The notes: generated from the sequence alone by a model not told the origin. A stretch of 64,000 bases of DNA from Panicum virgatum (GCF_016808335.1 NC_053149.1:40316118-40380117); one strand, 5' to 3'. Counted from the stretch's first letter, positions 47,742-60,100 are shown. A program made the numbers and translations.

Positions 47742-50226
47742 TGTGAGGAAACCGCCAAATTAAAATTCTAATTAAACGTAATGGTCGTCATTTGAACACA
47801 TCAGACACATTCGCTTAATGGCTTAATTTGGAGATACTTTCTCAACCCACGGTCCGATCGAAACATCACCGGTAGTCCTACGCGAAGAAGGACGCAGATG
47901 GTACAAGCACAACATAATATTTAAAAATACAAACACCAAATGAGTACAAACATTAGGTTTTACAATCCGAGTTCAAATATATATATAATTTACAAGAGTT
48001 GCATAATTTACAAACTTTACAACCGATGTACTGAAGTTCGAATAGACTAGATCCTACAACTACACTAGCCTGCAAAAACCCTGATTAACCATGACCGGTC
48101 AGACCGGTACACCCAACCGGTTGGACCGGTCGGCACTACCCTGCCGACACCACCGGTCAGACCGGTCCCACGGACCGGTCAGACCGGTCTGCGCAAAACA
48201 GAAAGGCTGAACACTCTGCCCTCAAGTGTACAGCCCGACAATCCCCTAACCTAAGGGTCTCGCTCCACCACCTCCCATCCCTCTGCATCCCGGCGAAAGA
48301 ACTTGACACAGCAGGGGCAGAAGTCAACATCTGGTTGTCCTGAAAGAATTGTGGCAATAAACTCTGAGTATACTAATACTCAGCAAGACTTATCCGTTAT
48401 TGGGTATACATAGCCCACATATTCTAGACATACAAGCTTTTTGGCTAGTGGTTGGTTTTGCGGAAAAGAAGCAATTACAAGTGAGTCCTTATTTTTCCAT
48501 ATTTTAGCTTCAATATAAAGTAAACAATTTACTAATCCTCTATGATTTGCAAATCTACAGCAATTATGATGAACAAATCAATAATTAGATAATATCAGCC
48601 CGCATCTCATCTCTTTTAATTCATTTCCTTGCTACGATGCGACCAAGAGATCAAGGCTCTCATGACCGCGAGACACGGCGAATCGATCCGATTTAACCTT
48701 GCAAGGTGGACCTAACCAACACGGCACGCAAAAGCCCCGTCGGACCCCACGCACCAATCTTTCCCCTCCCCGCCTCGAACTACAGGAACCAACCCAACGA
48801 CATATGGTCAGCCGAGCTCAACGCAAGTAAACATATACATCCCCAACTCTCGGCGACTACTCGACCACCCCAGGAGTTGGGTACGGGTTCCTGTACTTTC
48901 GAAGCGAAGCAGTACTCGGCTTACCGGTTTCGACTACCTCCTACTCCCGGCATGCGGTTAGTACAGTTCAATCCCCGATCAGCACAACCGACAACGGAAC
49001 GGTCCTTAATCAACACAGATGGGGCTACACATTCCCCCATCCAGTCTCCCAACCCATATCCTCCATCTTGAATATAATGATTCATATACTGTAATACAAA
49101 GACATCCTATATCTCGCGAGTGACAGAATTATCACTCGACTTCTATCGAGCCCTATTAAGTATAGTAGTGCTAACGACCTATTCATACTAGTATAAGGCC
49201 TAGGAAAACCTAGGAATAGTGCAACTAAGGTTTCAAACAATTCCTAAACTTAATGCACAAATATTAGAGACATATATAGGTGACATAATTTAAAATAGTA
49301 GGATGTGCACCGGGGCTTGCCTTCGGGCTGCTGCTCGGTACTGTGGTGAACTGGGCCTTGGGCCGGGGCCTCACGCCTCTCTGCCTGCTGGGCCTGCTCC
49401 AGCGGCTCCTGTGGCTCCGCAACCACCTCGTACACTACCCCCTCTATCGCGGCTGCTACACGCATGCATATGATATGAGAAATGCGATTATGATTTGTAA
49501 CTTTGAAACAAGCCTAAACCGTATACACACACCAATACCCGAGACAACCCGACGACCAAAATTCTGCAAAACCCGGAATATCCGGATTTTATATCTGGAA
49601 TATCCAGATTTTCCGGAGTATCCGGGTTAATACCCGGAGTTTTCGGGTTTCCTACCATTTTCGCCCTCAAAAACTGAAATGTTGATTTTGGCAAAACCAA
49701 CCCACAAAATTTGAAACCCTTTCAGACCCTAATAGAATGGTTCATAGGGAGATGATTGACCCAAAAGAAATCGCTTTAAACACCCTAGATCGATCAATAC
49801 CTTTTTGCCCTAGCTCTTAGTACCTTGAGCAAGCTCTCCTTGCAAGAAAACTCAAAAACGAAGCCACCCCATGGTGGAATACCTGGAGAAGATGATCCCC
49901 CACGCTGATTGGAGTTTCCTTGGTCTTGGGAATGGATTTGGAAGGAAGGATTTGGAGTTTAGGGCTAAGGGGAAAGGGAGAGCTCGTGAGGGAGAGAAAG
50001 AGGAAAAGTGAATGGTGTTTTAACGTGTGGGAACAGTCATAAGGCCAAAACATGTGATAAAGCACTTCAGGTCCAGACTATCCGGAAGAAGATCCGGAGT
50101 ATCCGGGTTCCTCTGGCTCCAGAATTTGAAATCGAGTTTTGAGTCGATTTGTGACTCGACTTGTAACCGAGAGAATCGGATCACTAGTTAGCTGGTTAAA
50201 CCCAAATTTAACACTCGGGTGTTACA
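47742..50226 (-). repeat. 3' LTR of the chromovirus
   Basis: A full-length LTR of about 2.5 kb. From 48412 to its right end it aligns with 52583-54448 with scattered differences. At 48090-48195 it has a cluster of ACCGGTCAGACCGGT-type repeats, absent from the truncated copy. Confidence 0.85.
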
Positions 50227-50272
50227 ATCCTTCCCCCTAAAAGAAATCCCGTCCCGAGATTTAATGGAGGTG

Positions 50273-52589
50273 CTAATTTGAAAATGAAGTGTATGGGTTA
50301 GTTACCTTGATGAGTTCGTAACAACTCCGGATATTTGGATTTAAGAAACTCTTCAGTTTCCCATGTGGCTTCTCGCTCGGAGTGGTTACTCCATTGCACC
50401 TTATAAAAATTGCTGGTTTGATTTCGAGTAACTCGAGTCTTGAAATCAACAATTTTGACCAGGTGCTATGGATAGACAAGATCAGGCTCCAACTGTAAAT
50501 TCTCCATGTTAACAACCTCAGTTGGAACCCGGAGGCATTTTCTGAGCTGGGACACATGAAAGATATCATGGACCGCTGACAAATGCGGGGAAAGTTCCAC
50601 ACGATATGCCACTGGCCCACAACGCTCAGTGATAGGAAAAGGCCCAACATAGCGGGGTGCTAACTTGCCTCTCATGCCAAACCGCTGCACACCTTTCATC
50701 GGAGATACCCGAAGGTAAATATGATCACCAACTTCAAATATCAGAGGCCATCGCCTCTTATCTGCATAGGTCTTTTGGCGGGCTTGGGCGGTTTTCAAAT
50801 TTGCCTGTATAAGGCGAACTTGATCTTCTGCTTCACCAACCAAATCGGGCCCAAAGAAATTCCGCTCACCGGCTTCTGACCAATATAGTGGAGTCCTGCA
50901 TCTCCGCCCATACAAGGCTTCAAAGGATGCCATTTTGATACTTTCTTTATAGCTATTATTGTAAGAAAATTCAGCGAGTGGTAAACACTCATCCTATTTC
51001 TTACTATATGAGAGAACACAGGTCCGCAGCATATCTTCCAGAATTTGATTAATTCTCTCGGTTTGACCATCGGTTTGAGGGTGATAAGCCGAACTGCGGA
51101 TCAATTGTGTATTCAAAACGGCATGGAATTGTTCCCAGAACCGTGCAATAAACTGTGGACCATGGTCCGAAATAATGGTTTTGGGAATTCCATGGAGACT
51201 CACAATACGGTCCAGGTACAACTGAGCATATTGCCTCGCCGTATAAAAGGTCTTTACTGGAAGAAAATGGTCTACCTTCGTAAATCGATCGACTATTACC
51301 CAAATAGAATCATACCCTTTTGAGGTGTTGGGTAAGCCGACAATAAAATCCATACTGACATCCTCCCATTTCCCTGATGGAATACTCAAGGGTTGAAGCA
51401 TACCGGCGGGCTTCAAATAGCTTGATTTAACTCTTCTGCAAGTGTCACATTCCGACACATACCTGACGATTTCCCGCTTCATCCTTGTTCACCAAAATCG
51501 CTGTTTCAGGTCTTGATACATTTTATTACTGCCGGGATGGATAGAATACCTAGAGAGGTGAGCCTCATCAAGAATCTGCTCCCTAAGCTCCAAATCTTTA
51601 TGTACCACTAATCGATTCTTGAACCATAACACCCCCTCATTATCTTGATGAAAACACTGAACTCTGGGATCATTTTCACTGAGCCTCTGTCTCATCTTAC
51701 CCATGCCCACATCACTTTTCTAAGCAGCAATAATCTGATCTCGAAGTGTAGGGATAAGGGTAATATTAGCAATTGTGCCTTCAGATACAATAGCCAAATT
51801 CATCTTCTCCATTTCTTGACACAAATTTTCTTGCAGAACTGTAGCTGAGACACAGCTGCAACTCGCCTTGCGACTCAGTGCATCGGCAACGACATTAGCC
51901 TTGCCGGGGTGATAATAAATCTCCAGATCATAGTCCTTGATCAATTCTAACCACCGCCTCTGGCGCAAATTTAGCTCACTCTGGGTAAAAATATACTTGA
52001 GACTCTTATGGTCTGAGTATATATGCACCGGATTGCCCAGAAGATAATGGCGCCAAATCATTAAGGCATGCACCACTGCTGCCTGCTCCAGGTCATGGGT
52101 AGCATAATTCTCCTCGTGCCGCCTGAAGGCTCTGGAAGCATAAGCAATTACCCTCTGATCTTGCATGAATACACAACCGAGACCCGTACCTGATGAACTA
52201 CAATAAATATCAAAGGGCCCAGGAATAACGGGCTGAGTCAAAACAGAAATGAGAACGCAGCGAAAACTCGTACATGATGCATCACAATACACATCAAAAG
52301 GTCGAGTAATATCCGGCTGAGCCAAGACAGGGGCCGACGTTAAGAGCTTTCTCAATGTCCGAAAAGACCACTCACATTTGTCGTCCCAATTAAATCTCAC
52401 CCCTTTCTTGAGTAATTCAGTCATGGGCCTAGCAATTTTTGAGAAGTCCGGAACAAACTGCCGGTAATACCCTGCTAGCCCAAGGAAACTCCGGATCTCT
52501 GGAACAGAGGTGGGAGCGCTCCAATTCAAGACATCCTGAATCTTGCTAGGATCAACAGAAATACCGCCCTCAGAGATAACATGGCCCAC
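50273..52589 (-). pseudogene. Chromovirus pol remnant (RT end, RNase H, integrase, chromodomain)
   Basis: Reading on the minus strand: the end of reverse transcriptase ([27 protein letters not shown]), RNase H ([16 protein letters not shown] [20 protein letters not shown]), the integrase zinc region (H...H...C..C), the integrase core with MDFIVGLP, SDHGPQF and the Glu of TERINQILEDM, and a chromodomain (YKVQWSNHSEREATWE). In-frame stops lie near 51720, 51490, 50991 and 50463. A 28-residue stretch of RNase H is duplicated (52158-52325). It would make reverse-transcription and integration enzymes if whole; this copy cannot. Confidence 0.9.
52158..52325 (-). repeat. 84-bp tandem duplication inside RNase H
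   Basis: Two adjacent 28-residue units, [17 protein letters not shown]... and [17 protein letters not shown]..., occupy the place of one in normal RNase H. The first keeps the Asp of YCDAS; the second has Ser there. Confidence 0.8.
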
Positions 52590-54448
52590 ATATTCTAGAC
52601 ATGCAAGTTTTTTGGCTAGTGGTTGGTTTTGCGGAAAAGAAGCAATTATGAGTGAGTCCTTATTTTTCCATGTTTTAGCTTCAATATAAAGTAAACAATT
52701 TACTAATCCTCTATGATTTGCAAATCTACAGCAATCATGATGAACAAATCAATAATTAGATAATATCAGCCCGCATCTCATCTCTTTTAATTCATTTCCT
52801 TGCTACGATGCGACCGAGAGATCAAGGATCTCATGACCGCGAGACACGGCGAATCGATCCGATTTAACCTTGCAAGGTGGACCTAACCAACATGGCACGC
52901 AAAAGCCCCGTCGGACCCCACGCACCAACTTTTCCCCTCCCCGCCTCGAACTACAGGAACCAGCCCAACGACATATAGTCAGCCGAGCTCAACGTGAGAC
53001 CATCAAAAGTAAACATATGCATCCCCAACTCTCCGCGACTACTCGACCACCCCAGGAGTTGGGTGCGGGTTCCTGTACTTTCGAAGCGAAGCAGTACTCG
53101 GCTTACCAGTTTCGACTAACTCCTACTCCCGGCATGCGGTTAGTACAGTTCAATCCCCGATCAGCACAGCCGACAACGGAACGGTCTTTAATCAACACAG
53201 ATGGGGCTACACATTCCCCCATTCGGTCTCCCAACCCATACCTTCCATCTTGAATATAATGATTCATATACTGTAATACAAAGACATCCTATATCTCGCG
53301 AGTGACAGAATTATCACTCGACTTCTATCGAGCCCTATTAAGCATAGCAGTGCTAATGACCTATTCATACTAGTATAAGGCCCAAGAAAACCTAGAAATA
53401 GTGCAACTAAGGTTTCAAACAATTCCTAAACCTAATGCACAAATATTAAAGACATATATAAGTGACATAATTTAAAATAGTAGGATGTGCACCGGAGCTT
53501 GCCTTCGGGCTGCTGCTCGGTACTGTGGTGAACTGGGCCTTGGGCCGGGTCCTCACGCCTCTCTGCCTGTTGGGCCTGCTCCAGCGGCTCCTGTGGCTCC
53601 GCAACCACCTCGTACACCACCCCCTCTGTCGCGGCTGCTACACGTATGCATATGATATGAGAAATGCGATTATGATTTGTAACTTTGAAACAAGGCTAAA
53701 CCGTATACACACACCACTACCCGAGACAACCCGACGTCCAAAATTCTGCAAAACCCGAAATATCTGGATTTTATATCCGGAATATCTGGATTTTCCGGAG
53801 TATCCGGGTTAATACCCGAAGTTTCCGAGTTTCCTACTATTTTCGCCCCCAAAAACTGAAATCTTGATTTTGGCAAAACCAACCCATAAAATTTAAAACC
53901 CTTTCGGGCCCTAATAGAATGGTTCATAGGGAGATAATTGATCCCAAAAAAATCGCTTTAAACACCATAGATCGATCAATCCCTTTTTGCCCTAGCTCTT
54001 TGTACCTTGAGCAAGCTCTCCTTGCAAGAAAACTCAAAAACGAAACCACCCCATGATGGAATACCTGGAGAAGATGATCCCCACGCTGATTGGAGTTTCC
54101 TTGGTCTTGGGAATGGATTTGGAAAGAAAGATTTGGAGTTTAGAGCTAAGGGCGGAAGGGGGAGCTCGTGAGGGAGAGAAAGAGGAAAAGTGGATGGTGT
54201 TTTAACATGGGGGAACAGTCATAAGGCCAAAATACGTGATAAAGCACTTCAGGTCCGGACTATCCGGAAGAAGATCCGGAGTATTCTGGTAAATCCGAAA
54301 TTTCCGGATTCAAACCCGGAGTATCTGGATTCCTCTAGCTCCAAAATTTGAAATCGAGTTTTGAGTCGATTTGTGACTCGACTTGTAACCGAGAGAATCG
54401 GATCACTAATTAGCTAGTTAAACCCAAATTTAACACTCGGGTGTTACA
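52583..54448 (-). repeat. Truncated 5' LTR of the chromovirus
   Basis: Matches the 3' LTR from its position 48412 onward but lacks the roughly 670 bp nearest the internal region. It is joined directly to pol at a GCCCA microhomology. Confidence 0.85.
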
Positions 54449-55306
54449 ATTGACAGTTGGGAAGAACGGAGCGAGCGGGCAGGAGGGCACGCACTCACGG
54501 CAAATGTACGCGCACGCGCCGCATGCCGGGCGCGACGTGGACGCCGACTGCGGCGGCTCCAGGTATCCGGAGGATGGTATCCCAGCCAGGGTCCCGTCGG
54601 CGGCGAGCTGCTTCTCGCGCAGGCGCAGCTGCTGCTCCACGCCGCCCAGCTCGGCCTCCACTGCGCGCTGGATTCCGGTAAGGCCGAGAACGGGCTCCAC
54701 CTTCCGAGCATACCCAGTCAACATCCGGGAGAGCACGTAAGCATCCTTCTCCATTGTTGGTAGTCTCGCCAAATTCTCCTTAATCATCTTCATGTTGAAC
54801 AACCATTTGGTGGCGTGGAAGACGTCTGCCTCGCCCGGCGGGAAGTAGCGGGCCATGGAGCACTGGGCGCTGCAGCGGCACTTGGCGCTCTTGCACGCAG
54901 CACACGGCACAGAGCGGGCCGCGGACGACGGCGAAGAGCACGCCATAGGAGAGGATGCCGGAGCCGGAGAGCCGGGAGAGGGGAGCAGAGCAGCGGGCGA
55001 ACCTGGTGCTGGGGCGGCGAGATGGAGCGCGGGCGTGGCCAAGGCGGACGAAACGGTGGCCACCACGAACACCAGCTGTCCCCACCACTCGGTGGAGCAG
55101 TAGTGGACGGCCAGGTCCTCCATGACGGGCGCCAGCGCCGCCCACCAGTTCACCGCCGAGGATGATGTGGAGGTGGTCTTCCAAGTCGACGAGGGCACGG
55201 ACCAGGCCGCGGACGAAGCAGAGCAGGTAGGGGATGATGCGGAGCCCGCAGCGGACGCGGAGCCGTCCGTCGTCGGCGACGACTCCGACGAGGTGCGCGG
55301 CGCCAT
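54449..55306 (-). pseudogene. Multi-LOB-domain gene, 5' part (split by a retrotransposon)
   Basis: The minus-strand frame from ATG 55306 has two LOB-type cysteine blocks C-x2-C-x6-C-x3-C: C135/C138/C145/C149 (CAACKSAKCRCSAQC) and C262/C265/C272/C276 (CGACAYICRECVPSC, then PLAPFFP). Between them GLTGIQRAVEAELGGVEQQL resembles the coiled-coil end of a LOB domain. Residue 287 onward is LTR sequence. With the block at 47105-47741 the gene would have carried three LOB-like blocks, whereas LBD proteins normally have one. The N-terminal 130 residues are Ser/Ala/Pro-rich and unrecognised. The start is chosen as the first ATG after a GC-rich leader and is not certain. Confidence 0.7.
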
Positions 55307-55380
55307 CTCGCGTGGGGTTTACGAATCGGGGGGTGGGGATTTTTTTTGGGTCCTTTTCTCCTCGCGAAGAGGAGCGGCTG

Positions 55381-55610
55381 TGGGGTCAGGCGTGGCTGTT
55401 GTGTTGGCCAGTTGGAACAGCGGAGCCGCTGCGGCCGTTGCGGGCGCTAGTCGTCTAGCGCGCGGCGTGAAAAACAGGCGCGCGAGAGATGGATGGCTTG
55501 GGCGCGGCGTTTCCTCTCCCGGGCGGCCCACGGGCAGAGAGAGAAGCGAAAGTGGGAACGACGCAGCTGTTGCTGCTGTCCCACCGGTCAGCGCACTGGT
55601 TGAGCAAGGT
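55381..55610. repeat. Upstream duplication, copy 1
   Basis: Shares GGGTCAGGCG, TCGTCTAGCG, the GCGTGAAAA.CAGGCGCGCG stretch, TTTCCTCTCCCGGG and GGGAACGACGCAGCTGTTGC, in the same order, with 55979-56345. It lies just upstream of the LOB gene start. Confidence 0.75.
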
Positions 55611-55845
55611 TAGCTTAGCATTGGGTTTGTGTCAAGTGTTAATTAATTTGTATTTGAATCTAGAATTCAAATACAAACCTCACTCAAGAAATTCCAAATA
55701 AATTTAAATCAAAATTCAACTCAGAAAAATACAAGCTCATGTTTAAAAGATCTATATGCATCAACTTAATTTACTAGGAATCGTAGAAAGGAGCAATTTA
55801 ATCTTAAATGGCGACTGACTATCATGGCTGACACAAATGTTGGGC
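55606..55845. repeat. Dispersed repeat, copy B
   Basis: Matches 39333-39570 from AAGGTTAGCTT through the TTTGTATTTGAAT...ATTCAAATACAAA palindrome and beyond. It sits between the two copies of the upstream duplication. Confidence 0.75.
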
Positions 55846-55978
55846 AATTTAAGCTCAAGGAACTCCACTTGATCGGATCGGACCAACTGATGTTGGGACG
55901 TTTGCGATGACACAGATTGTGTAGCAGTGTACGGAGCTCTGGGTCGCATGGCACGCATGAACGGGAAAACGAGCGGCC

Positions 55979-56345
55979 GTAGGGTCAGGCGCGACCGCGT
56001 TGCCGTGCGGTGGCCGGCGCTTGCTGCTGGGTGCTGGCTGGCTGGGCTTTGCCTCCGTGCCGCGCGTGTCCGCGTGAACAGAACGGACGCTCGTCGTCTA
56101 GCGTGCAGCGTGAAAAGCAGGCGCGCGCGCGCGAGAGGAGCCCGCGGCGGCGATCAGGAGATGGGTTGGGAGGGCGCGCTGCGTTTCCTTTTCCTCTCCC
56201 GGGTGGCCCGCGGAGAGAGAAGCGAGAGGGAGGGATGGAGGAGGAGGGCCGACGGGCAGCCAGCGTGGGAACGACGCAGCTGTTGCTGCTGCCCCACCGG
56301 TCAGCGAGAAAGCAGAGAGAGGCCGCTGGCACTGGTTGCTGGGGC
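55979..56345. repeat. Upstream duplication, copy 2
   Basis: A longer version of the 55381-55610 unit with extra internal GC-rich DNA. The order of shared blocks is conserved. Confidence 0.7.
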
Positions 56346-56401
56346 ATCGCATGCAACAGCGGTCGACACGCATGCTGGGCCGGATTTCACGAGAAAGGAA
56401 A

Positions 56402-56635
56402 AGATTTTTTTATTTTAATCCGACCTAAAATTACTTCCGACCTAAAATCCCACGTCAAGACGTGACTCTTGTGGCGTGACTCGCCACTATGGCTCAGCTC
56501 GAGATCAATCGAAATCAATTTCCACGTGGCGCTTCCCGAAACAAGCTGAGCTAGTCACGCCAAATTTCTTGGCGTGACCAAAATAGTCACGCTAGCATGC
56601 ATGGCGTGACCGACCGGTGCTAGCTTCTTTATGGG
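56402..56635. repeat. Cluster of GGCGTGAC / GTCACGCC motifs
   Basis: GGCGTGAC or its complement occurs at least five times in both orientations within 170 bp (for example GTCACGCC then TTGGCGTGAC at about 56556-56579), with CGACCTAAAAT repeated at the left. It looks like a subterminal region of an unbounded transposon. Confidence 0.55.
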
Positions 56636-56639
56636 TGCA

Positions 56640-58337
56640 AAAAAAATCTGTTTAGTCATATTTCATCATTTGTTTTAATTAGCAAATGATCTCCTAAATT
56701 CGAGAAACTTGACAGGTACAATGTAAGTAGTGTTCGCGTTCCATTTTAAGCATTTTTATTCTAATACATTATGTAGGAAATGAGAAATCAAATTTCTAAA
56801 TATACTAAGTGTTATTAATAGAGTGCAATCATACACATGTAGTATGCTTCCTCTTCTCTGCCCGAGCTAGAGGCTAGTGTCAAGCGGCCAAATGTCCTGA
56901 TCAACGAAGCCAGAAGGGTAGGAGATGGAGATCGGTTGAGAAAATCTCTAACGAATCAAATTGAAGTTGTGCTACGTATGCATGTTCTCTCGCCAAGCAA
57001 TGGTGACTTCTCGTTATTCGGCCCACGAGTCATCAGGTGTTGACACAATAGGCTAACTATTGAACGTGAGATGAGAATAGATCATCCTGATAGGCCGGCA
57101 AACGATAAGGCTTAAAAAGTTTTTTTTTCTGCCCAAACACTTTCTTTTAATATTTTGTTTCTGATTCATACTAGTTTCCCTTGCATGTGCAGGGTGAACT
57201 AGTGCATATTTGTTTTGCTCACGCTGGTCAAACTTATAAAGCTCACGCTAGAAAGCTAAGGGTGGTTCTTTCAACTTAGATAAGAATATAGCATGTAGTG
57301 TCTACAGAATTTTAGAGAGTAAAAGGTGTTGATTTCTCGTTTCCTATCAATAATGTATGATTAAAAGGAGTTGTATAATTGCACTCATGGTTCTGGAATA
57401 TGGCTAAACGGATTTGTTTTTGGGAAAAAGTCTAAATTACTATCCTCAACTATAGCTAAAGTCTAGATAACCCCCTAACCTATCGTTTGGTTTATTTTAC
57501 CCCCCAAATTATACTATTTGGTTCAAATTACCCCTAATATAATTTGTCTTTTTTATTTCTCCATGCATAGGTAGAGTTTTAAGTTGAAATTTTACAACAT
57601 AATAGTACACACCATAGCGCATGTTAGAAAAAAATTAATCATAATTTTTAGCATTATTTTGATAGGTTAGGATATTTAATAATAAATTAATCATTGGAGT
57701 TCAAAATTATATGAAAACTAATGGAGAAAATTATAAAACTTTTCCTAAATATGCAATGTGATGTCCATTACTACCCTACAAAATTTAAAATTAAAATTCA
57801 ACTAAGGGGGCCAATGTGGGAGTTAGCTCGGCTCTATAGCTTAGGCTGTCTGCACTCGTCATACTCTCAATTCATACTCTAAAAAGAATATTCTATCCTG
57901 GTCATCGAGATTCTCTCCTCCATATCCAGTTTTGCCGCACCCATCATCCTCTATATCTCCTACTCTATACCAACTAAGGGGGGCCCACTTGACATATTTT
58001 TTTCACTTTTTACCTCCTTGCCCTCCCCCTCCGCCGCTCGCTCGGCGCGGATCCGACCACCGGCTCGCCTCCTCCGGCCGTCGTCGCCGCGCGTGGTCAC
58101 CTGCTCCGCCCCATCGCTCTCCTCCAGCCCAGCCTCCTCGGTGGCCTCGGCGGGCGGGCGGGCGGGGCGGTGCAGTAGCTGCCGCGGCGGCTCCCCACTG
58201 AGCGGGCGGCCTGGGCGCACGGGATGGCGCGAGCGGGCGGCGAGCAACGGGGGAGGCGGAGGTCGAGCTCCAGGGTGCAGCGGCGAGCGGCAGGCGCGCG
58301 GCCGGAGCAGCGACGGCGAGCGCGTGCAGCAGCTCTC
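56640..58337. other. Spacer up to the right-hand LTR element
   Basis: AT-rich with no recognised gene to about 57.9 kb. 57430-57550 has the pyrimidine-rich ACCCCCTAAC and TTTACCCCCC tracts common in grass repeats. 58.0-58.33 kb is GC-rich with open frames but no domain. Confidence 0.45.
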
Positions 58338-60100
58338 TGTAAGGATCGTGGCCCAAGAAGGGGGGGTTGAATTGAGCCTTTTTTAAATTTCTATCTAGTC
58401 CTTAACCTAGACTAGTATTGCCCAATCTATAAATTTGAAACCTAGTCACTAGAGCATGCTAGCACAAGGTCCTTAGGTAGGTAAACACACTATCATGATC
58501 ATGTTGCTTAAACGATATCACACTAGCAAGATCAAAACCTAAGCAAAAGATCACACTACCATGCAAGTTGTCCTAGTCAAACTACAAGCAATCAAAGACA
58601 AGAGTAACAACAAAAAAATTTAATTGCTTGAAATAAAAGTAAGAGACACGAGACAACCGGATTTTTTCCCGTGGTATCGAGGAGTTGACGCTCCCCCCTA
58701 ATCCACGTTGGAGCACCCACATAAGGGTATAGCTCCCTTGCTTCACCAAGGAGCAAGTGATCACTAAGAATGCTCTTTCTCCATCTTCGGAACGGCGAGC
58801 TTCACACTGTGTACAATCTTCTCGTCTTGGGGCTCCCACAAACACCAAGAGCTCACCAAGAACCTCCCGATCACCAAGACCGGCTAGGTGCCATCAAACA
58901 CCAAGAGTAACAAGCTCCTAAGCCTTCACTTGACCTACACTCAGTTGGCCCTAGCTCAAGCACACTTGCTACACTTGCAAAGGTTGGATTCTTCAAGGTT
59001 GAAGCACAAACAAAGTGCTAGATCTTCTCTTGTTTGCTCAAAGCACTTTCTCTTCTTCTCAAGGGTGGCCTCAAGTATTCAGGGTGTCAAAGGCAACTGA
59101 AATGAGCCATGGGGTGCCCTTATATAGAGTGGAAAGAGTTACATAGCCATTGGAAGTCCACTGCAGAAAAACCGTGAGCACCGGAAGAACCGATGGGTGT
59201 CAGATTTGAGGCGTCGGTTCAACCGGTCTCTCTGTGTCCAAATTGTAGCCGTTGGGGTTCTGACACAATACCCAGGCTTGCGTCATTGCACCGGTGCATG
59301 CTCCGTAGGGGCATCGGTTCAACCGGTGCTGAAGAGGTTCACTGATCAACTCAAACAAGCTCTCTGGAACATAGGACGCCTAATGCACCGGTGCTTTGAT
59401 TCTGAAGCGTCGGTTCAACCGGTGCTGAAGAGAAGTTGAAGTCCACCAAAACATGCTCTCTGGAACAAGGTACATCCAATGCACCGGTGCTTATCTTTTG
59501 ACCGTCGGTTCAACCGGTGCTTATAGATTTTTTGACTTGATTCCTGCCTGCATCCAGAGAAGATAGACCGACAAGGCATCGGTCCTTCTGCCAAGCATTG
59601 GATGCTCCGACGCTAGGGCACCGGTTCAACCGGTGCTGCTGTTTTTCTTTGTTTTGAGCTGAAATGACTTGGATTCGAATGTGACTTTGATTGTTTCTTC
59701 TTCCAAGTGTTGTGTTAACTTCTATTGACCATCTTGAGCTGTTTTTGAGCGAGTGTGCAAGATTTCTAAGGCCAACTCAATTTTGATCAAGCTACTAACT
59801 CATGAACCCTCTTAATAGTACGGTCAAGAACTAAAAACTATAAACCCTATCTAAATCAAGTGTCCTTCATCTCCTTGTGACACTTGAGACTAGAAAGGTC
59901 CTTAATCTTTGAAATTGAGTCCTTGGCACGCATGGTTGTTCCGAATTGAGGGGTCTATTTTCACATTTCATATGAGACTAAATTAATCATTAATTTTTCC
60001 TTCAAAACACACGTTAGTCGCATACGGTTGTCATTAATCACCGAAACTTACCATTAACATCTATCGGCCTAGCCCCTTTTTGGTGATTGATGACAACACA
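58338..60100 (-). repeat. 3' LTR of the right-hand element
   Basis: Starts TGTAAGGATCGTGGCCC. It carries a degenerate array of CACCGGTTCAACCGGTGCT-type repeats at 59175-59640, with spacing of about 90-130 bp. The right border is approximate. Confidence 0.65.

Larger units (their letters stand above)
47742..54448 (-). mobile_element. Decayed chromovirus LTR retrotransposon
   Basis: The element is read on the minus strand. It has one complete LTR on the left (47742-50226) and a truncated one on the right (52583-54448). It ends TGTAACACCCGAGTG...CCTCACA. The flanking 5-mers GTTGA (47737-47741) and ATTGA (54449-54453) are a target duplication with one mismatch. A purine tract (CTTTTAGGGGGAAGG on the minus strand, 50229-50243) adjoins the 3' LTR. 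Gag, protease, most of reverse transcriptase and the outer part of the 5' LTR are deleted. A chromodomain places it in the chromovirus (Tekay/Del-like) group. It interrupts the LOB gene. Confidence 0.9.

Noticed and set aside
48706..49071. Open frame duplicated at 52870-53253, as a possible conserved gene
   Set aside because: Both are the same stretch of the two chromovirus LTRs; similarity reflects LTR duplication, not coding constraint.
49343..49630. Open frame duplicated at 53525-53812
   Set aside because: Again matching positions of the two LTRs.
59175..59640. CACCGGTT repeats as a satellite or CRISPR array
   Set aside because: Too degenerate and irregularly spaced; located inside an LTR.
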